A DNA stretch of 64,000 nt from Lycocorax pyrrhopterus obiensis (Eukaryota; Chordata; Aves; Passeriformes; Paradisaeidae): contig JACSVZ010000007.1 in NCBI GenBank assembly GCA_014706295.1, positions 3,171,699 through 3,235,698 on the forward strand. The letters run 5' to 3'. The translations under genes were made by a program, and so were the position numbers. Shown here piece after piece: positions 13,595-28,079 of this stretch (its first letter is position 1; each line of letters begins with the position of its first letter). The notes below the pieces were generated by a model. The model saw only the letters and a list, made by a program, of their open reading frames with translations. It was not told where the DNA came from and did no database searches.

Positions 13595-16500
13595 AAATGA
13601 AACCAAACAAACCCCCCAAAACTATTCAGACATCAGAGGCACTCACAAAGATGACTGTTGGTTACGAATTGCGTCTTGAACTGGATACTTGTGCTAACCA
13701 AATTTAGTAGGACAGCTCCGGACTTCTGGATTTTGCCCTAACATGAATAAAATTAGTAACACTTACTATTGCTGACCCAACAACATAAGCCAATAAAAAC
13801 TTAGCATATTTTCTAATTTTCAAGGAAAATGTATACAAGCATATGAAATGTTTCACAGAAACCCTCTACGAAAAAGAACTGATAGCCATCACTTGCAATT
13901 ATAAAAAAGACGTCAAAGAAGCACTTATTACTAATGATTTTCTTGAAAAGGTTGTGTTATCTCTTCAGTTTAACTTTGTTCTTAGTATTTAAATGACTAC
14001 ACCTTTTTAAAATCGAGCAGTTTTTAATCACTAAACTGTCAAGAAAAAAACCAGCTTACTTAATGCAAACAGAACATTTCAAGTATTCACATGAAAAACA
14101 AAGACATACTACATTAACTATCTGGTCCACACTCTTTGCAACAGAGATTAAGGATTGTCAAGCTTAATCTTGTACACAGAATCAATTTTTATACAAACAC
14201 ATCTAACTCACGTGTGATCAAAAAGCAAGCGACCCACAGAAGGCAATCAAGTAATCTGCCTGTATTTCTAGCTTGCTATTTCTAGCTTGCTTTCTTATAG
14301 ACAGAAATAGTATATGCATCTTCCCAGCAACACGCATTTTACAGACGAACTCCAAGAAAAAAATTTGGCTTATGAACACTGGTCTACTTGGTTATGTCTA
14401 CATGACAAACATGGGCATATTTTTACATCATCATAGCTAGTCTATTGGCAAGGAAATACACTCTTACCTAAAGGCCACTGACCAATGTAAATTCACATTA
14501 TGACAACTAAAATGGATACAAGGTGGACACAACGTATCCTTCCCAAGCTCCATTAATAAAATGATCTGGTTTGTCTTGTTCTTGTTTGTTCGGAAGAAGT
14601 CTGGTTCCTTCTACCTTGAAAGACTATGAATTTTACGGGATCAGTAATCCAAGGCCAGTAAAACTTGCCACGCAGCTTGAAACCTGCTCCTAATAGCTCC
14701 TTTAAGCTATTGACACCCTGTTTCCTCATTACCAATTTAATCATTTACTTCCATTAACACACCCATTTTTCCAATTTACCACCAGCAAAATTATGAAGAT
14801 AACATTAAAAAAAAAAAAAACAAATTAATGCCCTGAAAGTTTACAGGGTGTAAAGGTTTCTATTGAAACTGGCAAAGCATTTTTAATACAATAAATGAAA
14901 TAATGCTCTGCAATTACAGTGTCAGGTTCCACAATAAATAACAATGTATCTTATATTCACTACCAAATCTGAAAAGTGGAAAGCAGATGCAGTGATTTAT
15001 TTTAAATTTTAGTTGAGGGACAGGTGATCAGGTTTAAGAGACTACCTTAGGGGAAAAGGTAAGGAAACACACAAAACAATCACTTTTTGTCTGTTTTTGA
15101 ACAAACACCAGGGTATAATGAAGAATGCAATTTTTAAAAACATGTATAGCTTTGTCAAGTTAAAACAGTTTATTTTTTCCACATATACAAAGACAGTCAA
15201 CTTTACAAATATTTACTGTGTCATTAACAGTAGTTAAATAATTATTCCATCTTAATAAGAACACTAAATATTCAAAGGTTCAAGACAAATGGAACCTTTT
15301 GCTACTTTTCATTATATTTACCACAAAATAGTTAGATATAAGGACTATTTACAGTAAACACGGTAGAATGAAACAACCCATCCCTCTGACATATCAGACT
15401 ATTCTGTACAGCATATAGATTAATAAACGTTGCAAAAGAAACAGCTTTTGGAACTAATTTTGTACCACCCAGTACAAGAAATTCGCTCTTCGAACTATCA
15501 TTGAATTCAAATAAAAACAGTTTTAACAAAGAATGAATGCACTTTATCCCTTCTGGTCTTTACTATTTGTATTTTCTTTTCTTTCATCCATAATATGTAT
15601 TAGGAAGGACAACATGGAAGGCAAATAAAAGGATATAAACCTGAGAAATTTCCACAAGATTAAATACGTATTTCTTTGCTACCATAGGAGCAATCAGTCT
15701 GGCAGCATTGCATCACATTCACCTTATAAATACATTTAAATACTGTATGATTAAACAGCTGCCAGTAGAAAGAAATGGTTGAATTAATGGATGTTATTAG
15801 GTAATTTGAATGTCTTTTCCTTTGTACCTGTATTGCCCCAATACAGTATTGAAGGGCAGTGTAAACTCGTGCTTTCCTGCTGAACTCATAAGGCCTTTAG
15901 TTAAGGGAGAAATGTTTAGAGCTTGCTTATTCAGTACATCTAGTAGTTTAGTTTCTGCAAACTGAAGCTTAACATGCTATTTAAAAGGTATAATTTATGT
16001 TTCCAATACAGCTCCAGGCACTGCCTTGTTTGGAGTTGCTTACCAAGCAACTATGTTTCTCCAAACAAACTAATGTGCAGAGGGTAAAGGGCAGTGAAGG
16101 TAATTATTGGAAGGAAATCTCTCCCTAGGCCAGAAAAGAATAATTAAGCTTGTGCATGTTAAATCACACGGGGAAGTGAACACTGAAATAATTGACTGTA
16201 AGTGATAGCAAGACCTATCTACAATCTTCTTGAAAGGAAATTAAGGCAGGGATAATATAAAGTGGGATTGTTTAGGCAACATGAAGGCAATATCCCCAAA
16301 CTTCATTCACAGTTCTTTGTATAAACGTTCACATTTTCCCTATACACACACACACACTCCCCCACAGCAGAGAAAACCTTCAGTAACCAGTAATTAAATG
16401 ACTGTGCTGAAACCTAAAGCAGTTAAACTGCATTCTGCAACCCTGGATTCAACACAATTTACTTATTGCTCATTAATCTCTCCACAGATGTTATCTTTCT

Positions 16501-19500
16501 AACAGCTAAAAAGGCTTAAAATATGACCAAGATCTTCAATGTTTAAAATGCTTCTTGTGTTTCATTCACCACCTTGTCTAAATGCATGCAACATATGGCA
16601 GTAAGTGTGATGAGTTTCCAGTCTAGTCCTTGCCCAAAAGCCTTGGGCCATTGTGTGAAAACTTAATCAAAGCCATTTGCACTGAAAAGCTGGTGAAGAA
16701 AAGCTGTAACAGTATCTCCTCCTTCCGAGTTGCACACCTGGAGGAAAGTGCCTTTCCAAGACATCAGCAGTGCACTGCTGCTGCTGACAAGACAGAAGCA
16801 CAATAGGGCCTGTTTGTGTTTTTAACTGCGCATGCAGTGATTATTTGCTGAAGCTTCTTGGGTGATCTGCATATATTCTCTGAAATTACACTATGTGTTA
16901 ACTGCTTTTAAAATACAAAGCAAATATGGAGCAATATTCTGTATTTCTAACATCCTAAGCACTTCAGGGAGACCTAAACCAAAGACCGACTATTTCATAG
17001 TGACAGGTTAAGAAGTAATCCCATTTAAGGCTATGCTTATATGTTTGAGCTCCCAAAGGAGATAAGCAACACCTGTAACACTGACAGATCTTAAGTCATT
17101 CCCAATAGTTTTGCAGATATGAATTGTTAAGATATCTGCTGTCAGCCTCAAAAGAAGCATCTGCTAGCACTGTTCTGCTGCAAGAACCTTTCTGCCTCCT
17201 TTACCAAACTCTAGAATTTTATAAGTCGCTCTTAACTCTTTTAGCAAAGCCCTCGGATTAAGTTGCTAAGCCAGATATCTCTAAGTTCCTGCAGATTTCC
17301 ATTGATGTACAGTAGAGCTAAACAGAACTCACCACTATCATACATCATGAGCAGCTTCTACTTCAACACAAGCATGAGCAGGGCTCAAATCCCAAGGCAG
17401 GGTGGTACTACTCAATGGTTTTTCTTTCTTTAGAGATGCAAAAGACTTGTAATACTGAAAATGGTCATATGTAAAACTACCTCTACACTTTGCCTGTTGA
17501 TCCACCCTGAGATTCATCTGTTCTCTTAAAAAGCTACTTTTCAATTTGATAGTTCAAGAAAGGCACCAACAATTAAAATTTACTTAGCACATGGGACAGT
17601 AGGCACTACATAATTCTTGTTCTTTTTCTCGGTAACAGCAAAATGCAACTAATGTATCATCTTTTGAAAGAAGTGGATTTTTTTGAAATACATACATACA
17701 TCAAAAACACTGTAGAATCCTCAGTTTCCCCAGTACCTCTAAAGTGTATCTCCTGATGCGAACTTGCAGACCAGAGATGAAACAGAATCTGCCTATTCCC
17801 ATTGAAGATGCCAAAGGACAAACTGGTGTGAAAGTCAATTTGCATAGCGAAGTGGCCAACAGTATCAATCTTGACCTTTTTATAGTAAAATAAATCAGAC
17901 TGGGCACCAAATTCACTGAGGCAAGTTCAATGAAAAATGGCATGAGGGACAAATATTTTTTAATGTTTACATTATTATTCCGCTATTCTTTATTCTTGGT
18001 GGCACTGAACCAACCCAGACCAGGTGATGTACTTTGCCTGAAGGACACAGGGAATATATCTGGTGAGGCAAATACCAAGGGTATTTGCATATTTATCTGA
18101 TGTTTGTCAGAACTTCTCTCATGCATGCAATTAGGGGAAAAACAATTTTTTTGTGTAAGTGAAGATACAATCACAGTGCAGTCAGTCCTACTCTTAAGTG
18201 GGATTTCAGATATATTGTTGTTTTCATGCTAGTCTTTTTTGAATACATAGACTTATTTTACTGGCGTAATTACTCAGGAGAGTTGAAGGGTTGTAAGGAG
18301 GAAAAACCGGTCTTGCTGCAAAATTGCAAAGGATTCTGCTGAAGAAGTAAACAACTGCTACTTATTATCCCAACACCAAATTAAATCCCCACATAATGCT
18401 CTTGAACATTGAGATATTGTATGTTTTTGGTCTGAAAACTAGAGACCTGCCTTTGCAGTAAGCAGGTTAAAGAAAAACAACATATAAACAAACTAGTTGA
18501 AATTTTTGAAAAAAGTGTCAAACAGGAGCAAGTAAATTCTAAATAAATGATTGACCTGATACTGAAGAGATACAATGCCTCCAGTAAACATTTGGCCATA
18601 GTAACACAGAGCCAGCAGATTTGCCCTTGCAAAAGACATGGATTTTCTACACCTAGCAAGACTCATACCAGTTCTGTAAAATATTAACAGTTTGGTCAAT
18701 ATTAGCCCATCCACTTCCATTGTTCTTTTTAACCCAAATGTTAAAACCAACAGCAGTAAAAAATTACCAAAAAGCAGAAGCCTGTGCAGGCCCAAATCAT
18801 CAGTAACTATATTCTCAGAGTAGGACTCTTTACAATGGATCATTTCCTTTCCTCTCCCTAGCTAATTCCATGAAGGCCACCAAGACCCTAAGACCACACC
18901 CAGCACAGTGAGCATTTAATGCCTCAAGAGAGCAACTACTTGAGTGAAACTGTAAATAAAGGAGATGAACAAGAAATATGTAGGTTGCTGCTGACAATGG
19001 CTTTGCAAAATTCCCTTAAAGAATGTGTAAGTCTGGCAACTATCTTCCAAATAGTGCAAGGCTCCTTTCAGTAGGTTAAAGGGCTCCTAATTGGCAGGAG
19101 CAGCTCACAGAACTGCTGAGAGCACTACTACAGGCATGTACCCCAGTATGGGAAAGGTTTCTCCTAGTTAAAAAAACCAATACATTTCTAGGGCTTCCAA
19201 TCACAGCACCTGAAAAAGATGACAACCTCTTCACAGCTTTTACATGCATGAGTGGAGTGAAGGTCAGATCCACAGTTCTGCCACATGAAGAACACCAGAC
19301 ATGTTTCCAGACAGAACAACCCCCTGCACCAGAGAGAAAGGCCTGCACTCTGAAGTCACAGGTTTCACAGTGTCTTCACTTTTCCAGATCAACCAACTAC
19401 ATTTGCTACTATTCTGGATCAGCATTTAGAAAACAGCAAGGAAATTCTCAAGTAAGAGTTATTTTTAAAATAACATGAGACAAAGATTTAAAAAGGACAG

Positions 19501-22500
19501 TTAGGATACCCCATACATCAAATTCTAGTAACAAAGAAAGGACTGAAGCTATATACCACCAACTCCTTCTGACAGTCAAGGAGCAGCAAGCTTCCCCAAA
19601 CATCCTTTCCTGGCTTGCACCATCCTCTCCTCCTGCAATAGGAGCAAACCATCCTGCTTTCCTGACACAACCCTAAAGCCTTGAGTGCAGGAAAAACAAA
19701 TTCTCACTTTACAAGCTAACACACTGCCATGTTCTGTTTGGATAGCAGGGAACAGTGGGTGCCATTTCTTGCTCTGAAAGAGGAAGCAATGGGCACAGGA
19801 GAAACTGACCACGAGGTACATCCCCAGTGGGACCCCCATATCTGCGCTCACATCTTTTGCATCTACTGAACACCACATACCAACCACCACAGTGCCCAAA
19901 TGGTTGAGAAAAAACACTGCATAGTATCACATACAGATGAATGAAAGGCAACCACAGTGAACTGTACTGCATGGTCTTTGCAATACTTTTGCAATACATT
20001 GCATTACTGAAATGCCAAAACAGCATTGTTCTACATCTGAGGTTCTTGTGCCACAAGAAAACAGTGCCAGGCAAAGTACAACAGCTTCAGCAAGAGCATT
20101 TCAATTGCTCACAGCAAACCTTACGGTTAGCTTACCAATCAACCGTGAAGTTTGAAGCCCCCAGCTCTCCACCCTTACAGCCCTATACATCGCTTTCAAA
20201 GATGGGAATGAAATATTCCATATGTTTCCATTGTCAGTGACATGCCTATTGAAAGCACTGCCGTGCTGCTCTCCCCACTGGGGCACTGGGTCAGGCTATT
20301 AATCTGTAACTACGCAGATGTCAAGAAGGTAATGGCAAAACTCCCAAATTAAAACATATTTTCGGAGAGCAACCTTATAAAATATACAGCTGTATCTGCA
20401 GCACTATTAAGCTAAATTAAACAGGTTTAGGCCTCCCCTGCATACCTCTGAAATTGCACATTCATTTATGATTCACTACTAATCGTGTAAACATTTAAAA
20501 GTCCAGGCACATTTACTTAAAAGTTTTAGGGTGAAGAAAGTCCTTGCAAGACTTAGCATTTCACCACAATTGGCTGGAGAGAGAAATGAAGGAGGCAAAT
20601 CACTTTAAAAGAAAAAAAAAAAAAAAAGACTTTTTATTTTAGTAAGAAAATGCTCAAATGAGAGCTGCAAAGACGGCTGTTTACTCTCCAAGGGCCTGAC
20701 TTCTGAGGGTGCTCTCCACAGTCCGCTCAACAACTTCACCTGACTTTGTATTTTTCTTCATTCTGGGTTTGGTTTTTTCCAAGGTAAATAATTAGCACTT
20801 GCTCTCTCAGAAAGAAGATCTTTTTTTCTGCCCCAGAGACAGAACCTTCTGTGCAACTTTAATCCCGTCTTCCAGACCATTATGATTTGAGGCTCCTCCT
20901 TCATTTTTAATACAAAGCCTACAGGAATTATTTACTACATTTAAAAAAAAAGTGATGGTGTTCTTAGTTTTTGTAATAGTTTTTCTAGTCCTAAGGAAAA
21001 AATTAACTTTCATAATTTTAAACTTTGATTTTAGATCAAAAACAAAACAAAAAAATTCACTCAGAAATTACTTCAAGTATATCTTTACTGTGCAAAATCT
21101 TGAGGCTGAGTTGTCAAAAGTCACTAACCACTGAGTCAATGACCTACAGGTGACCAAGTTATAAATGAAGATTTTTAATTACATGTGTATGTAGCAATAT
21201 TAGATTTGAACAATGTCAACAAAAAAAACCAATGCTGATACACACTGAACATCAAATTTAAGTAACAAATCTTAGATGTTTTAGAGTTATCTGACATTAC
21301 ACCAACAAATATCTGAAGACATTTAAAAATGCTATAACTCGAGTAACACAAGAAACCTTTCTCAATTGTGAAGAAGATATTCTTATCTTTCACACGCTCA
21401 TTACTTCACATGTATCCTTAATGAATTGCAATCATCAGATATAAATGCAAAAAACACATGAAGGAAACCTAAGGAATTAATTTTTATTTCTGCCATGCTA
21501 TGGAGACCATTCTTCCTTTGAGAAGACATCAAATTAAACAAAATATATTTAATAATACACTTTCTAGTAGGTTAAAAAAAAAAATTTATGTTCAAAGCTT
21601 AGCCAAAGTTTTACTAACTCCAAAACATACTGTATGACTGAAACAGGCCACCAAAGAAAAATATGACTTCCTTCTAACTCAGTAATAGCAAATATGAAAA
21701 ACACATGAGGAAAAAAAGGCTGATAAAGATTCCTGAAGTGATATTCTTATTTCCCAAAATCAAACATATCCCTCACAGATGTCAGCCCCCAGTCCACCAG
21801 GGAATATATATCGATATCATCTGTTCAAATCTGTATTTTTTAAAACATGTTATTATATTGGCTGACATTATGCATAATGCCATCAGTTGGCTATTACCCA
21901 TTCAAACTCAACAGCAGTTTTCAGAAACCAACTTTAAACTGTTATTTTTGAGATCACTACAGTGCTCTCTGTGATTTTGTAAGAGAAGTAAAATATCATT
22001 GTGCCTTCAAATTCGTGGCGAAGCTGAAATACAGATTTCCCTTACTCTTTCAGCAAAAGGAGTACGTTTCTGGGAAGCGGAAACTTCAGACCTTGTCACA
22101 ATCTTGTAACAGTTAAATAATTCAACTGTAAAATAAAATGGATTCTGCTATGTCAGGTATGTATTTTAAAACAAATGACATACGATTTGAAAATATTGGA
22201 CACTTCCAACTTCAGTGAAACTCACAGACAGGAACAGTAACTTAGCACTTAAAAAAAAGGCAAAAAGGTCAACTGTTTTGCAGGTACATCACAGGCCATT
22301 TTTTCATTATTTAATTACACATTCCAGGTACCCTTACATCTACTGCTGCATGTTTCCAATTTGGACATACCAGCTTTACTTGGAACAAAAGTGAATTAAT
22401 CTGGGCCTGATTCTGAAAGAAAAGCTCTTAGACATATTTATAGAGAGGACAGTATTTATACAGTAACACCAAGATCTTCCTCTCCTCTGTGTGAACTCCT

Positions 22501-25500
22501 GTGACAACCATCGCTGCACGCAATTCTGCATCAATGAAACCAGTTGCCCACCTATCAGCAAAGGAAACACCAACAGCTACCTCCACTTTTTCAGCAGCAT
22601 TGTGCAGGGCAAGCTAGTGGTGGGAGTGCATTGAGAACCAACATCACATGACCAGAAATCTCTTTTCAGACCAAAGTTTGACAACACCTTATCAGAAACT
22701 GCAACAGTACCTGAAAGGTAGATATGAAAAACTACAGAAGAGTATTTCTCTGTAGCAAAATCCTAGGTCACTGTTGAAGCAGATGGTGAATCTACCAGGT
22801 GGATAGTATGGCCAGGGACCTCTAATCCATGACACACTGTTGATACCTCTGTAAGCAAAGGTCATGTAACATTTAAAACTCTGTTGCTTCAATTTACAGG
22901 TTTCTTCAAATAGGAATGGCTGCTTCTGCTCCTATGTACCTTCTCCTACCTTTGTCTCCTATTTCTAGGATCATACAAATCTCTCTAATTCTTCCTCAAG
23001 CTATTTCTGACCTTCTGCTTCTTCCATAAAAAGACCCCAAACCACAGTTTGGCAGCACAGAGCTGCTGCCTGAAACACATTCACCCCTTAATAGAGTAAC
23101 TGCTGGCCATGAAGTTTCATGTAGCCATGCTGAAGTGAACCAGTCCCATCCATTTCACTCCCTTGTTTGTTTGTAAAACAAGGAGCAGGCAAACCTGGGC
23201 TGTTGGCAAATCCCCCAGAACATAAACAGAACATCAGCTCCTACCCATTCCCAACAAGAGGCTAATCTTTAGGAACAAGCCTTTAGGAAAAGTGCAAGGG
23301 CGGCTGAGAGGAAGATCTCTGACATTCAGAGATACTCCCAGAGCCACACAGCTACCATGCTCTCTAAAATGCGATATGGGTGCTCAGCCCTTCGGAAACC
23401 TAGGCCAGTAATTTTCTCTGGGTAAATAAGAGCTTGTGTTCTGCAAAAATTACTGGCTTAGATGTAGAATACAAAACAAACAAAGATCCTTGCAGAGGAG
23501 GTTTTTTTGGTTTTGTTTTGTTTTTCAGTCCTTATATGACAGCTTCCATATTTTCCCTCTCAAGTAGACAGTTACTACCAAATTCCTCTCAAGAACTGAG
23601 AAGGTAACTATTTACCAGCATAAACTTGCTTACACTAAAGTCCAGCTTTTTTCCATGCTGCAGACTTATCTTAGTATTTATTCCCCAAAATCACACTTAC
23701 AAGCCTCTGCCAGTAAACATCAAATGAGAAATTACATATTGCTGATACAGATTAGCTCAGTGTACAAAATAAATGCCAAATACCTGAGAATTACATGCTA
23801 TGGCAGAGTGTCAGGGTTTTGGGGGGGAGGGATAAAAGGTAAAGAGAAAATCACCAAATTCGATACCAACAAAAACACAGAAAGGGCAAAAATATTTAAT
23901 AAAACTTTGGAACACCAACAGATTCACTTCATGTATACTACCTAAAAGCATCTACTTTTTTACAAGACTGACAGATAAATTGGCCAGCTTAAAATGAAGA
24001 TAAAGACTCCAATCCTTAGGTGATATATGCTGGAAAGACTGTTGCTGGAATCACTGAATGTTGCCTCCTGTCCATGGGATTTCATGGGCCTGTACAAATG
24101 TAACAACATTTCTGCTGACTTACAGGAATATTCAAATTGAAATGACATGACTGTGTCTTTCTAAAAGAAGTATGGAGTTATTACTTGCCATCACAACACC
24201 AGTATGTAGCACAGGCAAGTGAAAAACTAAATGCTTTACCTGTAAAACTTTCAAACCTCTAACTAGATAAGGCTTTTCGATCTCAGGAGAACTGCAGTTA
24301 TGCTACATTTTCCAGACTCAAGGTCACATCTGGATATCTTCACTTTTCACCATAACAACTCTACTAGACAGCATTAACAAAACTCAGCGAGGTCCTTACT
24401 GTACTTAGATATCTGACCATAGCAGTATGCTAAATATCTCTATCTTTGTACCAGATGTATGAGAAAAAGACACCTCACACCTCCCTACTACATTTTATCA
24501 CCATTCTAAAAAAAAATAACAGTGGTAGATGAAAAGAAAAAAAATGAGCAAGCTCTGCTCAATCCAAACAGAACTATATCATTTTGCCATTTATACATAA
24601 ATGGAGCAAGGTATCTCACTCAATTGTGAGAGCATATAGGTACTTCCAGATAGCATGTATACCAAAACACAGATTGCCAACTCTCTGTGATTGCTAAAGC
24701 AACATGTAGTATGAAACAAGTGAAAAAAGGATCTCAACTGCCACATCTTGACCTTAAAAAGCTAGTGCATAACAGCACACAGAAAGACAGCACTATTAGG
24801 TTAAATGAGCAACAAAACCCAAAAGATTGACAATTCCATCCTGAAGGTCTATCTCCTAGCCTAGGGCAGCCAGAGCTCCCAAGCCCCTGTGCCTTTCACA
24901 ATTCAAAGAAAATACAATTAATGCAAGGGACCCTATCGTTCCCTGAAAATACATGCAAGAAGTACTAGAACGAAAACTATCTGTCCTGTTTTCTTATTTC
25001 AAGTGCCAAAAATATAATAGTAGGCACTGAGAAGGGGCTATATTCCTCATGGTTGTCAGGCAAGACCTAAACCAGCAAGGCCCATGGAAGATCTCTCCAA
25101 AAGTAATAATCTAGAATTAATTGCTTTTAATCTCCTGCACAAGACTCATACAAGTATTAAACCCTCCAAACTGGAATTTAAGTTCTCAAACTGACATCCA
25201 TGAGAAGCACAAGCACATGTATGCCCTACTAAAATTTCCTCTCACTAGCATGAAATTTTCTAGAACGTGGCAAGTGAAACATCATAGCAAAAATCAGGAG
25301 CATACAGCACTGAAAAAAACCCAAACAAAAACCATTTTCGTATTCCAGCACAGGCACCACTTGCACAGACGACAGTTATTTTGCAACCAAGCAAACTGAA
25401 CCTTCATAAACAGAAAAACAGGCAGATGGTAATTAAGAGTTACATAAACACCTACCTAAATTATACAGAACAAATGGTTGCCTACAGTAAAAGTATCGAG

Positions 25501-28079
25501 CAATTATCCTTGTCATCCCAACTCCCTCTGAGTTCCTCCCCATCTCCCCAAAAAGTTTGGATCTAGTGCTGTCACCTCTTTTCTGAGCACTTATACATCT
25601 CTCAATAATCTCTTCACTGAGATGACTGCAGTTGGGACAATATACTCACCTTTATTCAAATTCCACCTCTCAAAGTTCACCAATGACTCACAAGTAGTGA
25701 CCAGATACTACATCTTTTTAAGCTGCTCAGTCTGATACAATTACCCTCAGGAGACCTCACCGTACTTTGGTAATCATATAACCCCCCACTACCACTCCAG
25801 CCCCTCTCTCCCTGCTTTCAAATCACCACAGTAAGCAAGAAATGAGCAGGGGATCAGTCAAGAGCTGAATAAACAGAAATAAGGAATGTGAAGGGTATTC
25901 TGTAAGGATATGCCTTTAAGGCTCTAGAGAAACCCCTGCCTGATCATTCATGGCAGCACCTTGGAAGCTAGGCTAAATTATTAGACTTAATACAAAGAAA
26001 TTAAGACTTCAGGAAAACAGAACTAGTAAAAATTAAATACCAACTTCCTTCCATAATTCTCAACTGCCTTGGAACTCATTCACTACCAACTTTAATTGTG
26101 AGCAACTTTTCTTCAGTTGCTCTCTCCCGGCCAAAGCAAAAATCTAGGTATAGCTTTGCTTTAGTATCACAGAATATCACCTCTAACACTTTCAGCCACC
26201 TCTATGCTACAGGCTCTCTGCTGCCGTGGCTATAATCAAAAAAAAAGCCCTGTAGTAATGCTAAGGGGCTTTCCTGACATCATTAAGGTACCTGACATAG
26301 AGCACAGAAAAGCTTTCTTCTCTTCACATGGCTAAGGTGCTTTGCCATGAGACAAACATGTCAGGTAGGGGTGTGATTTTATTTTTGTGTCTTCTTCCTC
26401 CACACAAACCAACTCAGCATCTCTGGCCAAACTACACATTGCCCAGTTCAAGCAGGTCAGAAGTGAGTTTTTTATTGCCTCCAAAACTGTCTTCTACATA
26501 TCCTAAACTTCTAGTGGCCTCACTACAAGAGAGACTAGTTAAGCTCAGAAGTACCAAAAAGTCATCAAATTTTTTTCCTTCTGTAAATAAGGAAGCAGGA
26601 ACTATACACAAATGGGGATCAAGAGTGTCCTCCACTGCCACAGAATCAAATAGATTCTTCTCAAATTCAACAAAGTTTCTTCTCAAGCTTAAAGAGCATA
26701 AAATCAAAAGCTACAAAATCTCATTCCAAAGCACACTGAAGTGTGTGCAGGTCTCCTCTCACTTTTGCCATAAATGTCACATTGGCTGTGTGAAGTTTAC
26801 CTGCACAGTAAGGAGAAACTTATAAACTGAAACTCTTTGGCAGCCTTATCTCTAATGGGTGTTGGCAACTTGTGCCCATTAGACAATGAATGTTGTGTTG
26901 CAGACACTTAGGGATGTACCAGCCCATTTTATAAGACAGCCAGACAACGTAGTAGCCATAAAAACTTATGCTTAAATGCAGCTTTTACCAGAGAGGCTTC
27001 AAGCACTTTATTAATCTGGGTAACTTCCCTGTTTTATCTGTGGAGGACAGAGTAGCCTGTTTACCAGTAAGTCCAGGGGTTCATGATGGCAGCTTCTAAC
27101 TCCCTACCCCAGTCAGAAACCACCATTTCTGCCACAGGAAAAACACCACAAAGTGAGGTCCCACTAACACCTTATAAGCACAAAAAAAAAAAAAAAGAAA
27201 CAAAATATTCAAACACAGGTAGCAACTAAGACCTGCAACTTCTACCATTCATCAAATACTACACAAGAAAAAAGGCCTAGTATTCTCCACCCAGCCTGAA
27301 CAATTAAAAGAAACAATCCAAATATGTAGGAGAAATTGGAAACCTCCTCAGTAAACAAAATATCCAGTAACTATGAATCAGACTCGCTTTACATATTAAG
27401 TGTAGATAAACAAAGAGAAAAAAAAAAGTGCAATTTTCGAAGGCATACACCACTGTTGTATTCTGATAAAATAGCAATCCAGTACCGATCTGAAACCAGG
27501 CACCATCATTTGCCGTAGTGTGCTGTATTATATGTTGTAAACACGGCAAAGCTTTAGTAATACCAGACTTGACCACTGGCCCATACTAGACCTTGCTCCA
27601 CCCTGTGAAATCTGCGCTGAGAAGTGGGGCAAGACTGACAAGTTTTATTGTGAAACTTAACAGGTTTGTGGATTAGCAAAGCTACCGTATTGAAAGCTGC
27701 AAATCCCTCCTCGGTCATGTCTCTACAGAACAGTGCTCATTCCTCAATTAAAATTTTAATAATAACGTTACCAAAACGCCACACAAGATCTACCAGTTTC
27801 TGCCTACTTTACAACATTATCATAGAACATGGGATAAAATGTTTTAAGAGTTTATATTTTTCTTCATTCACAAGCAAAACTAGATAAACCTATGTTTGCT
27901 CATGCTGGTTTTTTTTCAAGGTTCCCCTGAGCTTTACCATAGTGAGAGATTTTGTAAAAGCGAAGGCACCTTATTTAACCAGACTTATGAGTTCTTCGGA
28001 CTGAAAATGCCTTGACTTTTGGGAGGAAACTGGGTAGCCTGGCAACTGGTTTCTGGAGAAAAACTAGGAGAAAGGCGAT
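13595..28079. other. LGR4 intron 1, long unannotated stretch
   Basis: About 14.5 kb of AT-rich DNA. I see only small simple features: a 14-base tandem duplication (TATTTCTAGCTTGC) at about 14266-14293, short poly-A runs (about 14806-14820, 20611-20627, 27181-27196) and a short CA run near 16345. The longest open frame (26328-26825, plus, 165 codons) has no domain I recognise. Absence of repeats over this length fits an intron with regulatory content, but no element can be named from sequence alone. Confidence 0.5.

Noticed and set aside
26328..26825. 165-codon plus-strand open frame in the LGR4 intron
   Set aside because: No known domain and ordinary intron composition. One open frame of this size over 28 kb is not surprising. 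A transcript or conservation in other birds would reopen the question.
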